A stretch of DNA of 64,000 nucleotides from the NCBI GenBank assembly GCA_021234155.1, contig JAJEKV010000071.1, positions 1,623,138-1,687,137 of the forward strand, written 5' to 3'. The notes beneath the pieces were generated by a model. The model was not told the DNA's origin. It saw nothing but the letters and a program-made list of their open reading frames with translations, and did no database searches. This document shows, piece by piece, positions 54,249 through 64,000 of this stretch (position 1 is its first letter; each line of letters begins with the position of its first letter). Position numbers and translations under genes: made by a program. Source of the DNA: Isoetes taiwanensis. Lineage: Eukaryota > Streptophyta > Lycopodiopsida > Isoetales > Isoetaceae.

Positions 54249-56026
54249 TGCTGCCATGATTTGGCAGCATAGAAGAGCAAATGGCATTTCACATTAATGG
54301 CTAACAACTTGTTGAAACATGTGCATGGACCAAGTCAACTCAAGAGCTCGAGCTGAAGAACCAAGCAAGGACTTTCATTTGAAACATCACAAGAAAGGAT
54401 TTAAGGTGAAAAAGTCAAAGTCACACAAGAAGGAAGGCAAGGTCAACCTAAGGAAGCTTCATGGCAATATCAAGATGGGAAGACCCCTTGAGAAGTAAGA
54501 TGTTCACTCAAATTCAAATTCTTGGGCATGATTGACACTTTGAGCACCCTTTGCCTCCATTTGCCTCACCTCACTCATCTCTACCTCTATACAAACCCCA
54601 AAATGGCTCAAACTCTTTTCCTAGTCAAAAACTTCTCACACCATCCATGATATACCCTCCATTCACTTGAGAACACGAAAATCCGTACAAGAATTGACCT
54701 ACCAATGGTCAAGATGACACATTCTCTCTCTAAGACAAAGGGAGAGAGAAGGAACCCACATTTTCAATATCAAGTTGCTTGTGCAAAAGATAAGCCCAAA
54801 CATGGTCAAAAACAATTGGCCAAATTTGCATTCGATGGATTTACATTACAAAATATGCCATGTCATCATCCACCTCACCAAAGTTGGCCACCTCATCACA
54901 CACCATATTCCTTTTTTTTATCTCACAAAGTTTTTGACTACGGGAAAAGTTTTTGCCAAGTCACCACATGCCAAGTCACCCCATGCCATGTCACCCTTGG
55001 ATTGCCTACACATACCCTATGCTTGCCACATGTCCAATCTTCAGAACCATCCCATTCCAAAAAAATAAACAAAACCCTTTTTTCCAAAAAGATTCTTCCA
55101 TAGGGTGGGGCATCAAAAAGATTCCATGTGGCACAAAAAAGATTCCCAAAGAGACCATGGTTTGGCCCTATAGTTTGGATTCTAGGGAAAAGTGCCCTAT
55201 GGTTAGAAAATGCTAACAAATGTTTGCCCAAGTCTCATTTCACCCAATTCCCATGTGCCACGTTACACTGGTATTATTTTGCAAAGAAGGCCTGTGGGAT
55301 ATTTCTCCTCTGCAAAATCCTCTGACATAAAAAGGTCAGGCCAAGATCTGACCTCTCCGGTGGATCTGGCCTGACAATCATAAGCCTGAGCATCCCTTTT
55401 GTACTCTTGTGCCTCAAGAAACATCGCAACATGCATAAAGCCAAAACCAAACAAACCTAGATGCCAAGAATGGGCCGGAAATGAGAAAATAAAAAGGGGA
55501 AACATTTTTGAAACAAGGGCCGGCTTCTGTGCGAAAGATTCGATGTCTGAGACTGTATTTGAACCAGATTTGCGGAGCATGAGCTAAGAATGACCTGCCT
55601 TGCATGAAATACCTATTTATTTGATGCAAATTACTTGAATGTGTACCTTCATTTGAATATTTCTGATCCTGTGCCCAAGACTTGAGCTTGGGAATTTATG
55701 TTCTTATTCTATGTGATGCTTCAATGAAAGAAAATCCGACCTTGGTAAGCACTATTTTCATTTGATAATCTTGAGCATAGTGTTGAAGCAAATTAATGAT
55801 CTCAATTCAATTAACAAGTCTAGATGTAGGTTTTCGTTTCACTAGCCAAATGTTAACTAAAGAAATCAATCAAGCACTGTGTTTCCTACGAGAATTTTCC
55901 ATTTATTCATCTTAGAGCTAAAGTTGCTACTTATTAATCAAAATCATCATAAACAAAGAAGGGGGGGATAAGACTTCAAGAAAGACTCTATGCACCTACT
56001 CTGCAGAGTCATCAGAAACTATTCCA
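54249..56026 (+). repeat. Right LTR of the Ty3/Gypsy element
   Basis: Direct repeat of 46340-48119, 1,778 bp. It ends against repeat X, whose sequence begins at TTAAATCCATTTTGG (about 56028). Confidence 0.9.
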
Positions 56027-56299
56027 GTTAAATCCATTTTGGATCTTGGCAATTTTTAGCACTTGTATGCTTTGACAACTCTCAAAAATTCCATTGCAAG
56101 CTCATGTTACAAATTTCAAGATTCTGCATGTAAGTGTTCTTGACTGTATTTTGGTAGATCTGAGTACACAAACTACCTCCCAAGGTCCAAACTGAAATTT
56201 GACTAGTTGCCCCTTCTCAAAGCCACTTTTTACAAACATTGGACTTTGAAACTTCTAAAAAATACCTTGTGCAACTTAAAATCTTCATTTTTGATCAGG

Positions 56300-56835
56300 T
56301 GTTTAGGGTCTGGGTTCGGGATCACCTGCAAGACAGCCCTCTGTGAGGATCCTTGGATCAAGCAGGGAAATCCTGGCTGAGTGTCACGCGGGATTTTGCA
56401 AAGAGATCAGAAAAGGAAGAAATAAACAAATAGAAACTCAAAGACAATATGCCAAGATAAGGTCCTTTGAATATCAATAAGAGTACATGAACTCTCGTCA
56501 AGCGAGAGGAATGAAACGAGACAACTCTAAAATCTCATCTAAAAACTCAAGATCTATCTCTACTGATATATATAGTACAATGGCCTTGAGCCCAGAATAG
56601 ATAGATGGCAGATCTCGGTCACCAACTCCTGGATCGTATGTGCCTTCATTGTCGTTAGGGCCGCACTCCCGGGAGGCCGTCATTTGTCTTGCCTGACTCT
56701 CTTCTTTGACAGGGGCGTGGATTTCTGCATGGTCCTCGGCGTGGGTCTCCTCCCTGATGCTTGACCTAGTCCCTTGGTTTTGACCTGCGTGGAATTGAGG
56801 AATAGTCCTGTGCCTCGGCCGCCACGGGACTAACA
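56300..56835 (-). repeat. LTR-like block of repeat X, copy 2
   Basis: On the minus strand it runs from TGTTAGTCCCGTGG (56835) to CAGACCCTAAACA (56300), preceded by the purine tract GGTTGGGAGGGGG. It is homologous to 14888-15460 with clear divergence. It carries the TATA-like ACTATATATATCAG near 56570. Confidence 0.55.
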
Positions 56836-56859
56836 CCCCCTCCCAACCAAAGAACACTC

Positions 56860-57360
56860 GGAGGAGATGAAAGCAGGAACAAACTCTTAAGGAGAAAAAC
56901 CAGGAACCTTTTCAAAATCATCCTGTTTGCTGTGGGGACGTGCCTCAGTGTGATATTTTTGGATGAGATCTTGCCTATCTTTCAGCGCATCTGAAATGTG
57001 TACACCAATAGATGATGATAAACCCTGACTGTGCCATGTCTTCAAAGGCACGATGGGTTTCCACGGAGATGAACTGGCATTCAATAAGTAGGCAAGTCTG
57101 AAGGCCAAAAGCACCAACACTGGCATTTGGATTACATTAATAGATAGGCGCTTTCAAGCTATGGAACATTGAAGAAGGCACTTCAGGACTGCACAGAATC
57201 CTGCTTGATGATGAACAGATGGATTAGAAGACGTAGCAATATGCTCCAAAAATTGTGTAAGGCCCCAGACAGCCTGAGTGGGGTTCTGCCAACCTCGTTC
57301 ATTCGGAATGTAGATCCAATTTCGAGTTTGCTCCAAAGATTCTCTTTCCTGCCATAACAA
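56860..57360 (-). pseudogene. Second copy of the repeat X terminal-exon frame
   Basis: On the minus strand it reads QERESLEQTRNWIYIPNERG and AVWGLTQFLEHIATS, then continues in another frame with VLVLLAFRLAYLLNASSSP and ISDALKDRQDLIQKYHTEA. It matches the frame at 14349-14893. A frame change near 57150 breaks it. The function is unknown. Confidence 0.5.
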
Positions 57361-57885
57361 GGTTGCATATTAAACGGGAGTGTTATAGCACTCTCGTTTG
57401 AAGATTCCCTTCTAAAAACATATTAACTATTTGAGATGGCCCTTTTAGGGATTAAGTCCAAAAATTCATGGTGATTACAATTTGAAATGTGCCATTTTAG
57501 CCCCTCTAAAAAAAATATAATACTGGATCAACATATCAACCACCTGAAATGGCAATTTTAGGGGTTTTGAACATAGGACAAAAGAAGGTGATTTTGTAAT
57601 AGATCACAAGTCAAATTAACGAACACTAAACATAAGTGCAAGGTGTGGAAAAAGAAATAAACATAGAAATTTCTAGTTTGAGGAAGAAGTGAAGCATCAG
57701 AACATGCCAATTCTGTCTAGAGAAGAACCTTATCAATGTTTTCAAAATTTTTACGTATTCTAGAATAGGATTGTCAGTTGACCGTGCACTCTTATGCTAT
57801 TCTGGAATAGGACCTTGCACTCTTATGCTATTCCAGAATACAAATCGGGAGCTATATTTTGAATCACATGCACCACACCTTGTGT

Positions 57886-59597
57886 TCAAAAACCTCTCCA
57901 TCATGTGAATTATTGCTTAAATATGAAGATAGCATGTCAAATCTTGTTCAAATATGATGATAACATCTAATGCACACCAAAAAGCATGTTTGTGTGCTTT
58001 CTCAGATCAAACAAAGCATGGGGATCAGATTCAGTGCTGAAAGGTCTTTTTCTTGATGTTGTGGATTGATTAATGTTCGTGTCACAACATGTTCACATAG
58101 AAGACACAAGCAAGAACTGCCATAATTATCATAACTATTATGACTATGGCTTTGGCGCGATGCTTTAATTGCAACATTTCCCTGCCTCGCCCTTCCATTT
58201 TTACCTTGCTACTCCTGATCGCCAAGAAATAAGATGAATCACAGAAGGCATGCTGATCTATTTGGACAGATTTGAATCTTCTGTTGGAGTCTCAAAAAAA
58301 CAAGATATAATGGAATAGCAGATTGCCCAAAGGCTTGGATTATTGGAATCGGCAAAGTCGACTGTCTGGATACTGTCAGAAATTTACACATTGAATCTCC
58401 CCCAATTTTTCTGATTGAAGGCTACGAAAAGTCCTTCAGAGCCGGTAATGCTTCCATCCTTGCTCCTCTTGGCATAGATAGAGCATAACAGAATGAAAAT
58501 TCGGCGGAATACCAAAAAGATGCCATACATAGTGAAATTGGTCGATCTAGCCATGTCTCCAGAAGCAGATCTTAAGAATTGGAGTTGAGATTATCGAAAT
58601 TTGTCCAATAGAGAAGCTGCAGGATGGATTAAAAACACAGTTTGTCAGAGTGGGAGAAGCTTTCTTGTATACAGGAAAGGCAATCTACTTGCCTTCCCTG
58701 GCATGTCAACAGCTGTTGACATGCCAGGGAAGGCAAGTAGATTGCCTTTACTGTTACGTGGAAAACACTTAAGAATCATTCTGTGCCCAGTAAGAACCTT
58801 CAGAATGCAAGGTAAGTTCTTGGAATGCAGGGTAAAAGAGCCGGAATGTGGAGTAAAATATGAGAATGCATGTAAAAAGGTTGCAGCAGCCCGCCATAGC
58901 AGCTCCGTCGTTCAACCCAAAATTTTACTTACATTCTTGTTTTGAAATGCCGCCACGTGGCATGCTACTACTGGCGGATGCGGCAGAATGATTCTAAGTG
59001 TTTTTTACGATTCCACAAATCTATAGTAGCTTTTTGCCTAATATATCGATATAAATAACAGAGATATGAAATAAGAACTGTAATTTCGGTGATGAGATAC
59101 TTCATGCGCCTCGCAGCTATAGATTTTTTATTGAATCGGCCGCTCTGCTCTGCCACCCTAGCTGGATCAATATCTTCGGTGTCTGCTCTACTCTTGTGTT
59201 GTTTTCTCTTTGAAAGGGAGGCAAATGCACCCAAATATACGTTATCCAAGCTGGCATCTAAGCATGGAATTGGGGATGGCAAATTGGAACCTTATCTCAG
59301 GACGGAAGATTTTAGAGAGCCAAATTGGGAGGCAAATTGTCAAGCGCAAATGCTGTAGCGAAGCCTGGAGAAGAGTCCGTCGAAGCTATTGCTATGACAG
59401 GTTCTTCCTCAAATAAAGAGTCCAAGTGGTACAATGGGATCTCGGCTGAAAGGTGTGTGCCAAATTTCAAATTTCAAATATAGGTGGGAGGTATAGAGAA
59501 AACATTACAAAAAATTAAAAAAAATTGTCATACGGGTAAGAAAAAAAAAATGTCATACGGGCAGGAACAAAAGGTGGGGTAATGACATTAAAAAAGA
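57886..59597. other. Unassigned region with a few short frames
   Basis: No gene is recognised. It contains the 74-bp palindrome at 58676-58749. A frame at 59089-59358 has a hydrophobic stretch (SVSALLLCCFLFER) with an overlapping minus-strand frame. AATGCAGGGTAAAAGAGC-like repeats lie near 58805-58870. These may be exons of a decayed gene; no model could be supported. Confidence 0.4.
58676..58749. repeat. 74-bp perfect palindrome without spacer
   Basis: Each arm is 37 nt: AAAGGCAATCTACTTGCCTT onward to CATGTCAACAG, with the centre between 58712 and 58713 (AACAG/CTGTT). I found no mismatch in the 37 pairs. It has no target-duplication-like flanks and no coding role. It could be a MITE remnant or a recombination product. 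Confidence 0.95.
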
Positions 59598-59600
59598 TAA

Positions 59601-59640
59601 CAAGTAACGGTGCCCAGCGTTGCTGGGCATAAGTTAGAAG
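59601..59640 (-). mobile_element. Helitron 3' end, minus strand
   Basis: The minus strand reads AACTTATGCCCAGCAACGCT then GGGCACCGTTACTTG, the same terminus as at 38252 except for CTTG in place of CTAG. The element body would extend to higher coordinates. Its 5' TC end was not located. Confidence 0.7.
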
Positions 59641-60095
59641 TCTGCAAATGTTTTGACTGCAGTGAGGAAAGTGTTTATTATAACAAAAATATGACTGCAG
59701 TGAGAAAAGTGTGCGGTAACCTTTTATTATAACAAAAATATCCAAAGATATCATTTACTGTAGGTGCCTGTAAAACAAAAACTTGATGTTAATTGGTATA
59801 TTTTTTTGGATGCAACAAAAACTATGTCTTACCCTAGAGTCGTTATGTTAACGATGCCAAGACTTTCGATATCTAAGTTGTGTTCATTGTCGTCCTCCAT
59901 CTTTGGCCCGAAATACAGCTAGGCGCTCTACAAATGCAAAGCTTTGCAAGGCTTGGAGGTTGCATATATAAGTGACAAAAAGGAGATTGAAAGGGCTAAA
60001 AAACGCCGTAGGTGAAAGGGTTAAAAAGGCAATGGCCTTTAGAGAGAGTTTTTTTTAAAAAAGGCTTTTATCCACGTTATTACACTCTCCCTTTT

Positions 60096-60216
60096 CATAC
60101 GACCCTTGTATTTGTAGTTGGAGGAAAAGGACATGGTATATGCCAAAATCTAGAACCATACGACCCTGTAGTTGTTGCAGGAAAAGGACATGGCATACGC
60201 TAGAATCTATGACATA
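60096..60216 (+). repeat. 61-bp tandem duplication
   Basis: Two units starting CATACGACCC at 60096 and 60157, both containing GTAGTTG and GGAAAAGGACATGG. They lie in the noncoding body to the right of the Helitron end at 59601. Confidence 0.8.
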
Positions 60217-60654
60217 ACAACATTTATATTAGAACCAACATTTATTTTCTTAACATTTATTTTCTTAATTGTTGCGCTCTAGGCCCTTTCATGAATTCTT
60301 AAATTTCTATATATTCTTAAATGTGTTGCACTTTGGGCTACTTCACGATGACTCAATTCTAACAACTTATATTGTATATCCTATATTATAATGTTTTAGA
60401 TTGTGTCCGTTGTGCGTCGAGCCCTAAATTTGATGGTGCAAATCATTCGGCCCTAATTTTGATGGTTAAGATATTGATGTTCTTTTCTATCTATCTAGGT
60501 TAAAAATTCTTAGGCGGATGCCATTGTTCCTACATCAAAAGAGATAGCTTGAGGAGATGAAGTTCACATGCTACACAAATACTGGAGTTCCAGGTTCGAC
60601 TTTGCTCACATGATGTTGAATCAATGAGCTGAGATGGATTGATGGCTTATGGAA

Positions 60655-60690
60655 ACAGTACCCAACATTGCTGGGCATAGTTTGAGAACT
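60655..60690 (-). mobile_element. Degraded Helitron 3' hairpin
   Basis: The minus strand reads CTATGCCCAGCAATGTTGGG then TACTGTTTCC, a mutated form of the hairpin and terminus seen at 38252 and 59601. No intact CTAG end. The stretch around it (60217-61372) has no recognised gene. Confidence 0.5.
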
Positions 60691-61372
60691 TATAAATGTG
60701 AACTTGTGCATTTGCTTAGAGTAACTTCTGTGCCATTGGATCATTTTGGGAACATGTAGATAGTAAGTAACCATGTGTATGAGTTGTTGATGTTATTAAA
60801 ACTCATATATAGCCACTCTCCTATTCTATGTTATTCTATAGTTATGGTGCCCAAGCTAGAGAAAGAAAAAATGTGAACCATTTGTTTATGGAAAATGTAA
60901 TAAGGCCCCTATGGTTATTATATGGTTGATGCAACAATATATAATTCAACAACATATATTTCAACATACTTCTTGTCCCTAGAGCAACGATCCTTGGTTT
61001 ATTATATTTTTACGAAAATTTTGTGCCACAATGGTTCAAGACGATGCCGCACAATCATACTTATATATCTAACCATTGCAATATTAATGCAGGACATAGT
61101 GTTAAGTTCATTTTGATGAAAACAGTAGTCATACATATAACCATAGAAGTTGGGTCCTTATGAAGTTGAGTCCTGATTGCAATGTCGATGCAAAACATAG
61201 TTCAAGTCCATCTTTGACAAAATAAGTTGTCCATTTAATTGCACACCTAACTGCGACATATAATATTTTGATAATGTAATATGAGTATGGGAAAATCTCT
61301 AGAAGCTAGAGAACATAAGTACACATGAGCACGTACCTTACTTCGAATCGCCTGAATTTATCCAGGTTAAAA

Positions 61373-61990
61373 TTATGTCAATGCTTGATCATCTGGCATA
61401 GCAAAAAACATCAGTCTTCGATTCTGGATCAGCAATCTGCAAATGCTCATAACATCAACAGGCTGGAAAAGGCTTGGTTCAAGCAGCAAGACTTTCAAAG
61501 AAAAGATTGATGCTGCAACTTCATAGTTTTCAGGTTTGTCACAGAGATGCAACATAGATGAATAAGTGACATCGTTTTGGCTTGCATATAGATGAATAAG
61601 TAACACTGTTTTGGCAATTCTGGTACTTTTCTGGTTTCTCCAACTATTTCTCCAACTATTTATAGCCATGTTATACACATCAGAAACGTGCATGTCCTCA
61701 GACACCTTTAAATCTTTCACTATGCTTACTAATTTCTTGTAGCTGCTCGTTTGAACATTTGCTTCAACCATATCCTTCGAAGAAAGGTTGGCTTCATGCA
61801 GTCTTTGAACTTCCTAATGGATGAGATCATAGTATAAAAGGCAACAGAAGGCAACAAACCTCATTCTCACATTGCCTCCTATATTAAAAGCATGTCATCA
61901 AACATGGCCCCATTAATATAAGCTAAGACTATGGAGGTAAATGCCACTTCATCTCTTTTGTACTTAGAATCCACCATCTCCTTCGGAATT
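61373..61990 (-). pseudogene. PPR-like protein gene remnant
   Basis: Minus strand. Exon-like 61860-61980 reads EQIPKEMVDSKYKRDEVAFT then SIVLAYINGAMFDDMLLI, with in-frame stops after it. After an acceptor (CCATTAG at about 61815) comes a 140-codon frame with EVQRLHEANLSSKDMVEANV, DVYNMAINSWRN and NDVTYSSMLHLCDKPENYEV. The spacing of D-x-V-x-(Y/F)-x-S-(M/I)-(L/V) and A-x-x-(I/L)-F segments resembles pentatricopeptide repeats, which act in organelle RNA processing. The match is weak and other helical-repeat proteins are possible. Confidence 0.35.
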
Positions 61991-62945
61991 TGCTCTGACA
62001 CACAAAATTAAAACGGTTTAAGAACAGATTAGGCTACTTAACATGTGTCCATCAAATCTAGAATAAGTTCCTCCTTTATTGTTTTCATTTAACACAATAT
62101 GAATTTCTGAAGATATGCATGTAGCTCGCACAAAAGTATTAATGATTGCTGGGCTGCTTTTATGCTTTTTGTTCTATGCCATAAGAGTTAAATGAAATCT
62201 TGACCTGAATACATGCAAGAAAATGTCTTTATTCACATATTTGGTTGTGACTTATAGAGTTTTGTGTCTTATACCAAATACATAGGTCATTTGCAATGAT
62301 GTCATAGTATGCTTTGCTTAAAGCTACTCAAACTGCAGGATACTACCAAAAAAACTTTGAAGGAATAGACTTCATACTGTTCGGCCTATTCGGCAAGCTT
62401 GGCTATGTAAATGGATTCTTCCCCGTTTTCCATAGCCAATATTAAGGATTGTTGGAGCTCAGACTGGACTTAAGAGCAGATTCCTTTAGGTTAGCGGTTT
62501 TTTTCTTTGCTTTCTATCATTGCTAAATTGAACACCCATCTGTTAATCTATGCTCCAGCTCTTAACATGCTGCAGTAAGTAGGACGAAAGAAAAGAAGTT
62601 TCCTGAATGTATTTTCATGTGTAGACATAACATTTCCAGCAGTCTACAACTGAAAATATCTAATCTTACGTATATTTGCTCGGAGATGGAAAAAAAAAAC
62701 CAGAAATGAATGAATCAAATCATGCACAAAACCTGTTTCATGTCGCCATTTTTTGGCCAAGGCCATGGAACCTCTTGAACCCAAACTGCAAATATTCTTG
62801 TGAATGCGCAGAAAATAGCAATCCAGCTCTTGCCTTAGATCTTCACAGTTTAACCTCCTCCTTCTAACCCAATATTATTAAACTTCTGTCTTATCCTTCA
62901 CTCTTCCTAAAAGGATAATAAATCTGAGAGAAGTATGGCAACTTA
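61991..62945. other. No gene recognised
   Basis: AT-rich sequence with only short frames (for example a 63-codon frame at 62676). It may include introns of the PPR-like remnant. No repeats or structural signals are evident. Confidence 0.5.
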
Positions 62946-63156
62946 ACTCTGTTGCTATGGCCAGTGTGCCCAGCTGAACCATCCGCAGTCCGCAACCCAT
63001 CCAAAAGGTGCGTTCTGGAGGAGGAGCCAGCAGTTCGAAAAAAAAAAAACCCAAACTCTGTTGCTATGGCCAGTGTCCAGCTCAACCATCCGCAGTCTGC
63101 AAACCCAGAGATTGTTCAGAACATGCGTTCTGGAGGAGGACCTAGCGGCTCGAAGG
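62946..63156 (+). repeat. Tandem duplication of about 105 bp
   Basis: Two adjoining units starting ACTCTGTTGCTATGGCCAGT (about 62946 and 63055), both running through AACCATCCGCAGTC and GCGTTCTGGAGGAGGA(G/C)C to a TTCGAA/CTCGAA end. The second unit carries an extra segment. Frames across it are duplicate shadows. Confidence 0.85.
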
Positions 63157-63593
63157 TGCCACAGCCGCCCTCGCTAACCCTAGCAAAAAAAACCCATGTT
63201 ATTTTAAAGAATCTGACGTGGCATCATCTCCTCCGTTGACTTGATCAAATCTGGGCCGTCCAAATTAGAGCTGGGTCCAACACTTACACTAAAACATTAT
63301 AATATAAGGTAATCATCACTGCTCGAATTTGACGGTCCGCCCTTAATTTTCCAAGGACGGGCCAAATAATTTTACACCTTTCGCGTGACAGGAAGTTCCT
63401 AAATTCAAGCCTTTCAAATGCAATAAAAAAATTTAAAATGACAGAAACCAGTTTTTTCCCTCAAAAACATAGATAGATACATAAAACAAAGCATACTTCC
63501 ATTATAAGTTCATCAAATACATAATGAAGTTCTTACCTAGATATTATTGAAATAAAAAATAATAGTTTAAAGTTTAAAATCAATCACAAAAAC
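63157..63593. other. No gene recognised; flank of the hAT gene
   Basis: AT-rich toward the right, with CAAGGACGGGCC near 63352. It could contain the 3' UTR and terminal region of the hAT element whose gene ends at 63594, but no CAGGG-type terminus with a matching partner is visible. Confidence 0.4.
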
Positions 63594-64000
63594 TTATTCA
63601 AGTGGCATTCCTCTCCTTTGCTTCGCTTCATACCAATCCCTGTAACATGCTTGCCAATCTATGCTTTCAAATGGTTCATTCCACAATGATACACACATTG
63701 TGGCGTCAAGAGTTTCTAAGTTCATGCTCGATCTTATAGCACTCTTAATAGCATTTTGACGAGAGAAACCTCTCTCGCAAAAGGCCATGCTTCCAGGAAT
63801 GACCATACAACATTGCCATAATTTCATCAATGCTGGAAAACTATCCCACCAAATGTCACATGTTCCATTTTCATCTCTACAAATAGTCCAAGCCATAACC
63901 ATCCCTTTGTTCTTGACAGCCCTGAAAAGTGTCTCAACAAAGTCCTCCCTCTCACTCAAACATCTAGCCATGTCTACTTTTAAAGTAAACTTGGCAAGCA
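63594..64000 (-). CDS. hAT transposase C-terminal dimerisation domain, partial at window edge
   Basis: The minus-strand frame is open from the window edge to TAA at 63594, about 135 codons. It has the hAT C-terminal signature: WDSFPALMKLWQCCMVIPGS, MAFCERGFSRQNAIKSAIRS, then LETLDATMCVSLWNEP. This corresponds to the SxxCERxFS and L-x-x-L-M-R-I blocks of the zf-862-like hAT branch. The domain dimerises the transposase. The catalytic DDE part and N-terminal zinc finger would lie beyond 64000. This could be a transposon gene or a domesticated relative; the context does not decide. Confidence 0.8.
   Translation of the reverse strand, partial: LAKFTLKVDMARCLSEREDFVETLFRAVKNKGMVMAWTICRDENGTCDIWWDSFPALMKLWQCCMVIPGSMAFCERGFSRQNAIKSAIRSSMNLETLDATMCVSLWNEPFESIDWQACYRDWYEAKQRRGMPLE

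Larger units (their letters stand above)
46340..56026 (+). mobile_element. Ty3/Gypsy LTR retrotransposon with two 1.78-kb LTRs
   Basis: LTRs at 46340-48119 and 54249-56026 start TGCTGCCATGATTTGGCAGC and end ACTATTCCA. They differ by roughly two dozen substitutions and a few indels by eye (about 1-2 percent), so the element is fairly young. Internal parts in order: gag, protease, an RNase H-like domain, reverse transcriptase, RNase H, integrase, then 0.8 kb of noncoding repeats. It is broken, with perhaps half a dozen breaks in pol. The bases flanking the outer ends do not form a matching 5-bp duplication; the left flank is internal-type sequence of the older relic and the right flank is repeat X. 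A shared-LTR or recombined structure is therefore likely. Confidence 0.9.
56027..57885 (-). repeat. Repeat X, copy 2, inverted and uninterrupted
   Basis: Minus-strand counterpart of 13285-15597 plus 27922-28990. It lacks the LINE tail, the 12.3-kb element and the 900-bp hAT element, so it supplies an empty site for each (56163-56166 and 56093-56100 for the last two). Its low-coordinate end is cut by the right LTR of the Ty3/Gypsy element. Confidence 0.9.

Noticed and set aside
59089-59358. Small membrane-protein candidate (SVSALLLCCFLFER)
   Set aside because: A single short hydrophobic stretch, no homology that I recognise, and an equally long overlapping minus-strand frame. Too weak to list as a gene.

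Overview
The window is nuclear DNA of a land plant with a repeat-rich genome. Supporting signs are intron-containing genes with GT-AG borders, a plastid-type sigma-70 factor relic, an NB-ARC/LRR immune receptor gene, Helitrons with CTAG ends, Ty3/Gypsy fossils with plant-type gag, LINE 3' ends with the plant zinc-finger tail, and hAT sequences. The unusual N-terminal domain of the receptor and the LDLSGC-type LRR array would fit a seed-free plant such as a fern or lycophyte, but that is only an impression. No rRNA, tRNA or CRISPR array was seen.

Layout. 214-1472: broken sigma-factor gene. 2397-5347: minus-strand Ty3/Gypsy gag-protease fossil with one LTR, sitting against a Helitron helicase relic (5348-7272). 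5348-12503: what looks like a head-to-tail Helitron array, with 3' ends at 8516, 11903 and 12503. 13285-28990: one old repeat locus (repeat X) split by later insertions: a LINE tail, a 12,324-bp element with terminal inverted repeats (15598-27921) and a 900-bp hAT element (27996-28895). A second copy of X, inverted, at 56027-57885, lacks these insertions and serves as the empty site for each of them. 30.6-33 kb: fold-back repeats. 33648-36310: NLR gene with a frame-consistent five-exon model, followed by a decayed GC-rich LRR array (36311-37915). A tandem copy of its last LRR block plus flank follows at 42025-42890. A complete 3,546-bp Helitron (38252-41797, minus) is inserted between the two copies; the second copy preserves its empty site. 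43.3-56 kb: an old Ty3/Gypsy relic containing a LINE tail, then a younger Ty3/Gypsy element with two 1.78-kb LTRs. 57.9-64 kb: sparse sequence with a 74-bp perfect palindrome, Helitron termini, a PPR-like relic and the 3' end of a hAT transposase gene.

The best candidate for something new is the 12.3-kb element. It has 31-bp terminal inverted repeats (29 of 31 matching), a 4-bp TACT target duplication and an intact empty site elsewhere in the window. Its left arm carries a decayed DDE-type transposase-like gene. Its right arm carries multi-exon cargo that ends in an open FCP1/HAD-like domain with a DLNG active-site motif, two near-duplicate promoters, a long hairpin, and many palindromic CACGCCAGCGTG-type motifs. 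Most coding parts are decayed; the NLR model, the HAD-like exon, the gag-protease frame and the hAT C-terminus are the main long open frames.
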